Source: an uncultured Desulfomicrobium sp. (GTDB taxonomy: Bacteria; Desulfobacterota; Desulfovibrionia; Desulfovibrionales; Desulfomicrobiaceae). Taken from it: DNA of 64,000 nt. The notes beneath the pieces are model-generated. The model was not told the origin of the DNA. It did no database searches and worked only from the letters and a program-made list of their open reading frames with translations. Position numbers and translations under genes: made by a program. Below, one piece after another: positions 61,142-64,000 of the stretch (positions within the stretch are counted from its first letter, which is position 1; each line of letters starts with the position of its first letter). The DNA is taken from assembly GCA_937872685.1 (NCBI GenBank), contig CALMTS010000308.1, positions 1-64,000 of the forward strand, given 5' to 3'.

Positions 61142-64000
61142 ATGAGCGGTTTCACCCATCTGCATTGCCATTCCGAGTACAGCCTCCTGGACGGCGCCAT
61201 CCGCCTGAAGGACCTGTGCGCCCGGGCCGTGGACTTCGGCTTTTCTTCGGCCGCCATCACCGACCATGGCAATCTCTTCGGCTCGGTTCCGTTCTATCTG
61301 GAAGCCAAGAAGCACGGCATCAAGCCCATTATCGGCAGTGAGGTCTACATTGCCGAGGATATGAAGGACCGGGAGAACAAGAAGCGCTTCCATCTCGTCC
61401 TGCTGGCCCAGAACCTCATCGGCTACCACAACCTGGTCAAGATCGTGTCCGCCGGCTTCCTTGAGGGGTTCTACTACAAGCCCCGCGTGGACAAGAAATT
61501 CCTGCGCGCGCACAACGAGGGCATCATCTGCCTCTCGGCCTGCCTCCAGGGGGAGGTGCCGTACGCCCTGCGCCACAGCACCTTCGACAAGGCGCTGCTG
61601 GTTGCGCGCGAGTACATGGACATCTTCCCGGACCGCTTCTACCTGGAGCTGCAGTCCAACGGCCTGAAGGAGCAGGAGGTCGTCAACGACCGGCTCATGG
61701 AACTGGCCGGGGAGACGGGCCTGCCGCTGGTGGCCACCAACGATTGCCACTACCTCGGCAAGGACGACTACGAGGCTCACGACATCCTGCTGTGCGTAGG
61801 CACCGGCAAGATCGCCTCGGAGAAGCAGCGTCTCAAATTCGACACCAACGAGTTCTACTACAAGGCCCCCGAGGAGATGGAGGCAGCCTTCTCCCACTGC
61901 CCCGAGGCCGTGGAGAACGCGGGCCGCATCGCGGACATGTGCGAGGTGGAGCTCAAGCTCAAACAGCATTTTTTCCCGGTTTACGACGTGCCCGAGGGCG
62001 TGACCCTGGATGAGGAGTTCAGGCGCCTCTGCGTCGAGGGCCTGAAGGAACGCATCGCCGCGCTGCCCTACGCGGTGGACGAGGACTTCTACCGCGAGCG
62101 ACTGGAATTCGAGCTCAAGGTCATCATCGAGAAAGGCTTTCCGGCCTACTTCCTCATCGTTCAGGACTTCATCAACTGGGCGAAATCGCAGAATATCCCC
62201 GTTGGCCCCGGGCGCGGTTCCGCCGCCGGCTCCCTGGTCTCCTACTCCCTGAGGATCACGGATCTGGACCCGATCCGCTATGCGCTGTTCTTCGAGCGCT
62301 TCCTGAACGTGGAGCGCGCCTCCCTGCCTGATATCGACGTGGACTTCTGCTACAACCGGCGCGACGAGGTCATCCGCTACGTCTCGGAAAAGTACGGGTC
62401 CGACCATGTGGCCCAGATCGTGGCCTTCGGGACCATGAAGGCCAAGGGCGCCATCCGCGACGTGGCACGGGCCCTGGATATCAGCCTGAAGGATGCCGAC
62501 CGCATCGCCAAGCTCATCCCCGAAGACCTGAAGATGACCCTGACCAAGGCCCTGGACGAGGAGCCGGAACTGCGCACCCTCATCGACAGCGACCCGCAGT
62601 ACCGCAAGCTCTATGACGTGGCCCGGCGCCTGGAGGGCCTGGCGCGGCACTCGTCCATCCACGCCGCGGGCATCGTCATCTCCCAGAAGCCCATGGTCGA
62701 GTACCTGCCGCTGCACAAGGGCAAGAACGGCGAGGTCGTGACCCAGCTGGACATGAAGAAGGTCGAGCTCATCGGCCTCATCAAGTTCGACTTCCTGGGC
62801 CTCAAAACCCTGACGGTCATCGACGACGCCCTGAAGCTCATCCGCAAGAACAACAAGCCCGTGCCCATCCTGGAGAAGCTCCCCCTCGACGACCCCCAGA
62901 CCTTCGAACTGCTGTGCCGGGGCGAGACCGACGGCGTGTTCCAGCTGGAATCCGACGGCATGCGCAGGGTGCTCAGGGGCCTGAAGCCCTCGTGCTTCGA
63001 GGACATCATCGCGCTCCTGGCCCTCTACCGTCCGGGGCCCCTCGAATCGGGCATGGTCGACGATTTCATCGGCCGCAAGCACGGCGTGCGCAAGGTCGAA
63101 TACGAGTATCCCGAGCTCGAGCCCGTGGTGCACCCCATCCTGGAGGACACCTACGGCGTCATCCTCTACCAGGAACAGGTCATGAAGATCGCCTCGGACC
63201 TGGCCAAGTATTCCCTGGGCGAGGGCGACAACCTGCGCCGCGCCATGGGCAAGAAGGATCCGGCGGAGATGGCCAAGCAGCGGGTGCGTTTCCTGGACGG
63301 CGCGCGGGAGAACAACATTTCCCAGGAGGCGGCCGAGTACATCTTCGACCTGATGGAAAAGTTCGCGGGCTACGGGTTCAACAAGTCCCACAGCGCGGCC
63401 TATGCCGTCATCTCCTACCAGACGGCCTACGTGAAGGCCCATTACCCGGCCGAGTTCATGGCCGCCATCATCACCTCGGAGGTGTCCAACTCCGACAAGA
63501 TCCTGGCCCACGTCAGCGCCTGCCGGGACATGGGCATCGAGGTCCTGCCGCCCGACGTGAACAGGAGCTTCAACGAGTTCACCGTCGAGGGCGAGTCCGT
63601 GCGCTACGGCCTCTCGGGCATCAAGGGCGTGGGTGAGGGGGCGGTCGAGTCCATCGTGGAAGAGCGGGAGAAGGGCGGCAATTTCACCAGCCTGCTGGAT
63701 TTCTGCCAGCGTGTGAACCTGCGCAAGGTCAACAAGAAGGTGCTTGAATCCCTCATCAAGTCAGGGGCCATGGACGCGTTCGGCTGTTCGCGGCGCGCCC
63801 TCCTGGAGGGCCTCGACAAGGTCCAGGCCATGGCCCAGAAGCGGGCCAAGCGCAAGACTTCGGGCCAGCTGTCCTTTTTGGGCATGGTCGAGGAGAACAC
63901 CTGCAACCTGACGGGCCTGGGCATCGAGGGGGAGGAGGCGGCTCTGCCGGAGTACGGGGACGACGAGAAGTGCCGCATGGAGAAGGAGGCCTTCGGGTTC
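61142..64000 (+). CDS. dnaE: DNA polymerase III subunit alpha (truncated at window edge)
   Basis: MSGFTHLHCHSEYSLLDGAIRLKDLCARAVDFGFSSAAITDHGNLFG; VGPGRGSAAGSLVSYSLRITDLDPIRYALFFERFLN; PDIDVDF; FNKSHSAAYAVISYQTAYVKAHYPAEFMAA. Confidence 0.98.
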   Translation, partial: MSGFTHLHCHSEYSLLDGAIRLKDLCARAVDFGFSSAAITDHGNLFGSVPFYLEAKKHGIKPIIGSEVYIAEDMKDRENKKRFHLVLLAQNLIGYHNLVKIVSAGFLEGFYYKPRVDKKFLRAHNEGIICLSACLQGEVPYALRHSTFDKALLVAREYMDIFPDRFYLELQSNGLKEQEVVNDRLMELAGETGLPLVATNDCHYLGKDDYEAHDILLCVGTGKIASEKQRLKFDTNEFYYKAPEEMEAAFSHCPEAVENAGRIADMCEVELKLKQHFFPVYDVPEGVTLDEEFRRLCVEGLKERIAALPYAVDEDFYRERLEFELKVIIEKGFPAYFLIVQDFINWAKSQNIPVGPGRGSAAGSLVSYSLRITDLDPIRYALFFERFLNVERASLPDIDVDFCYNRRDEVIRYVSEKYGSDHVAQIVAFGTMKAKGAIRDVARALDISLKDADRIAKLIPEDLKMTLTKALDEEPELRTLIDSDPQYRKLYDVARRLEGLARHSSIHAAGIVISQKPMVEYLPLHKGKNGEVVTQLDMKKVELIGLIKFDFLGLKTLTVIDDALKLIRKNNKPVPILEKLPLDDPQTFELLCRGETDGVFQLESDGMRRVLRGLKPSCFEDIIALLALYRPGPLESGMVDDFIGRKHGVRKVEYEYPELEPVVHPILEDTYGVILYQEQVMKIASDLAKYSLGEGDNLRRAMGKKDPAEMAKQRVRFLDGARENNISQEAAEYIFDLMEKFAGYGFNKSHSAAYAVISYQTAYVKAHYPAEFMAAIITSEVSNSDKILAHVSACRDMGIEVLPPDVNRSFNEFTVEGESVRYGLSGIKGVGEGAVESIVEEREKGGNFTSLLDFCQRVNLRKVNKKVLESLIKSGAMDAFGCSRRALLEGLDKVQAMAQKRAKRKTSGQLSFLGMVEENTCNLTGLGIEGEEAALPEYGDDEKCRMEKEAFGF

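Noticed and set aside
60854-63511. 885-aa minus-strand ORF opposite dnaE
   Set aside because: High-GC antisense shadow of dnaE; low-complexity V/G/H/Q/L composition and no recognisable family. dnaE itself is unambiguous but off the ORF track because it runs past the window edge.

Overview
This 64 kb GC-rich window looks like core bacterial chromosome. Gene content and order suggest a sulfate-reducing Desulfovibrionales-type deltaproteobacterium (inference only; no search was run). I found no rRNA, tRNA, CRISPR array, transposase, integrase or prophage. Landmarks in order: partial ATP-grasp gene; hybrid histidine kinase + PAS-LuxR pair; pdxST with an ornithine-cyclodeaminase-like (TIGR00300/AgrE-like) gene; MCP with a C-terminal sensory domain; MTA/SAH deaminase-cobO; AmrS radical SAM; purM; an uncharacterised radical SAM gene; rplM-rpsI; HD + CBS genes; SBP3-PAS histidine kinase; then a 19-gene minus-strand run (lon, radC, holA, lptE, leuS, nusB, ribH, ribBA, ribE, ribD, dCMP deaminase, glyA, fabF, acpP, fabG, fabH, plsX, rpmF, DUF177). 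After that: rpmB, sodB, THUMP methyltransferase, gltX, a Nfu / FTR-catalytic / glutaredoxin redox cluster, DegT aminotransferase, rarD, mtgA, nitroreductase, fumC, a family 2 glycosyltransferase, tmk, YhaM-like HD, korDABC-surE, fba-gap, a DUF4123-like protein, and dnaE (truncated at the edge). Most of this is ordinary housekeeping. The items most worth a second look are the isolated DUF4123-like protein (60237-61031), the overlapping FTR-catalytic + glutaredoxin pair, the stand-alone OCD-like protein beside pdxST, the uncharacterised radical SAM protein, the C-terminal-sensor MCP, and several RNA hairpins (the acpP/fabF intercistronic terminator, the rplM leader hairpin). All family names come from recognising translated motifs by eye, not from database searches.
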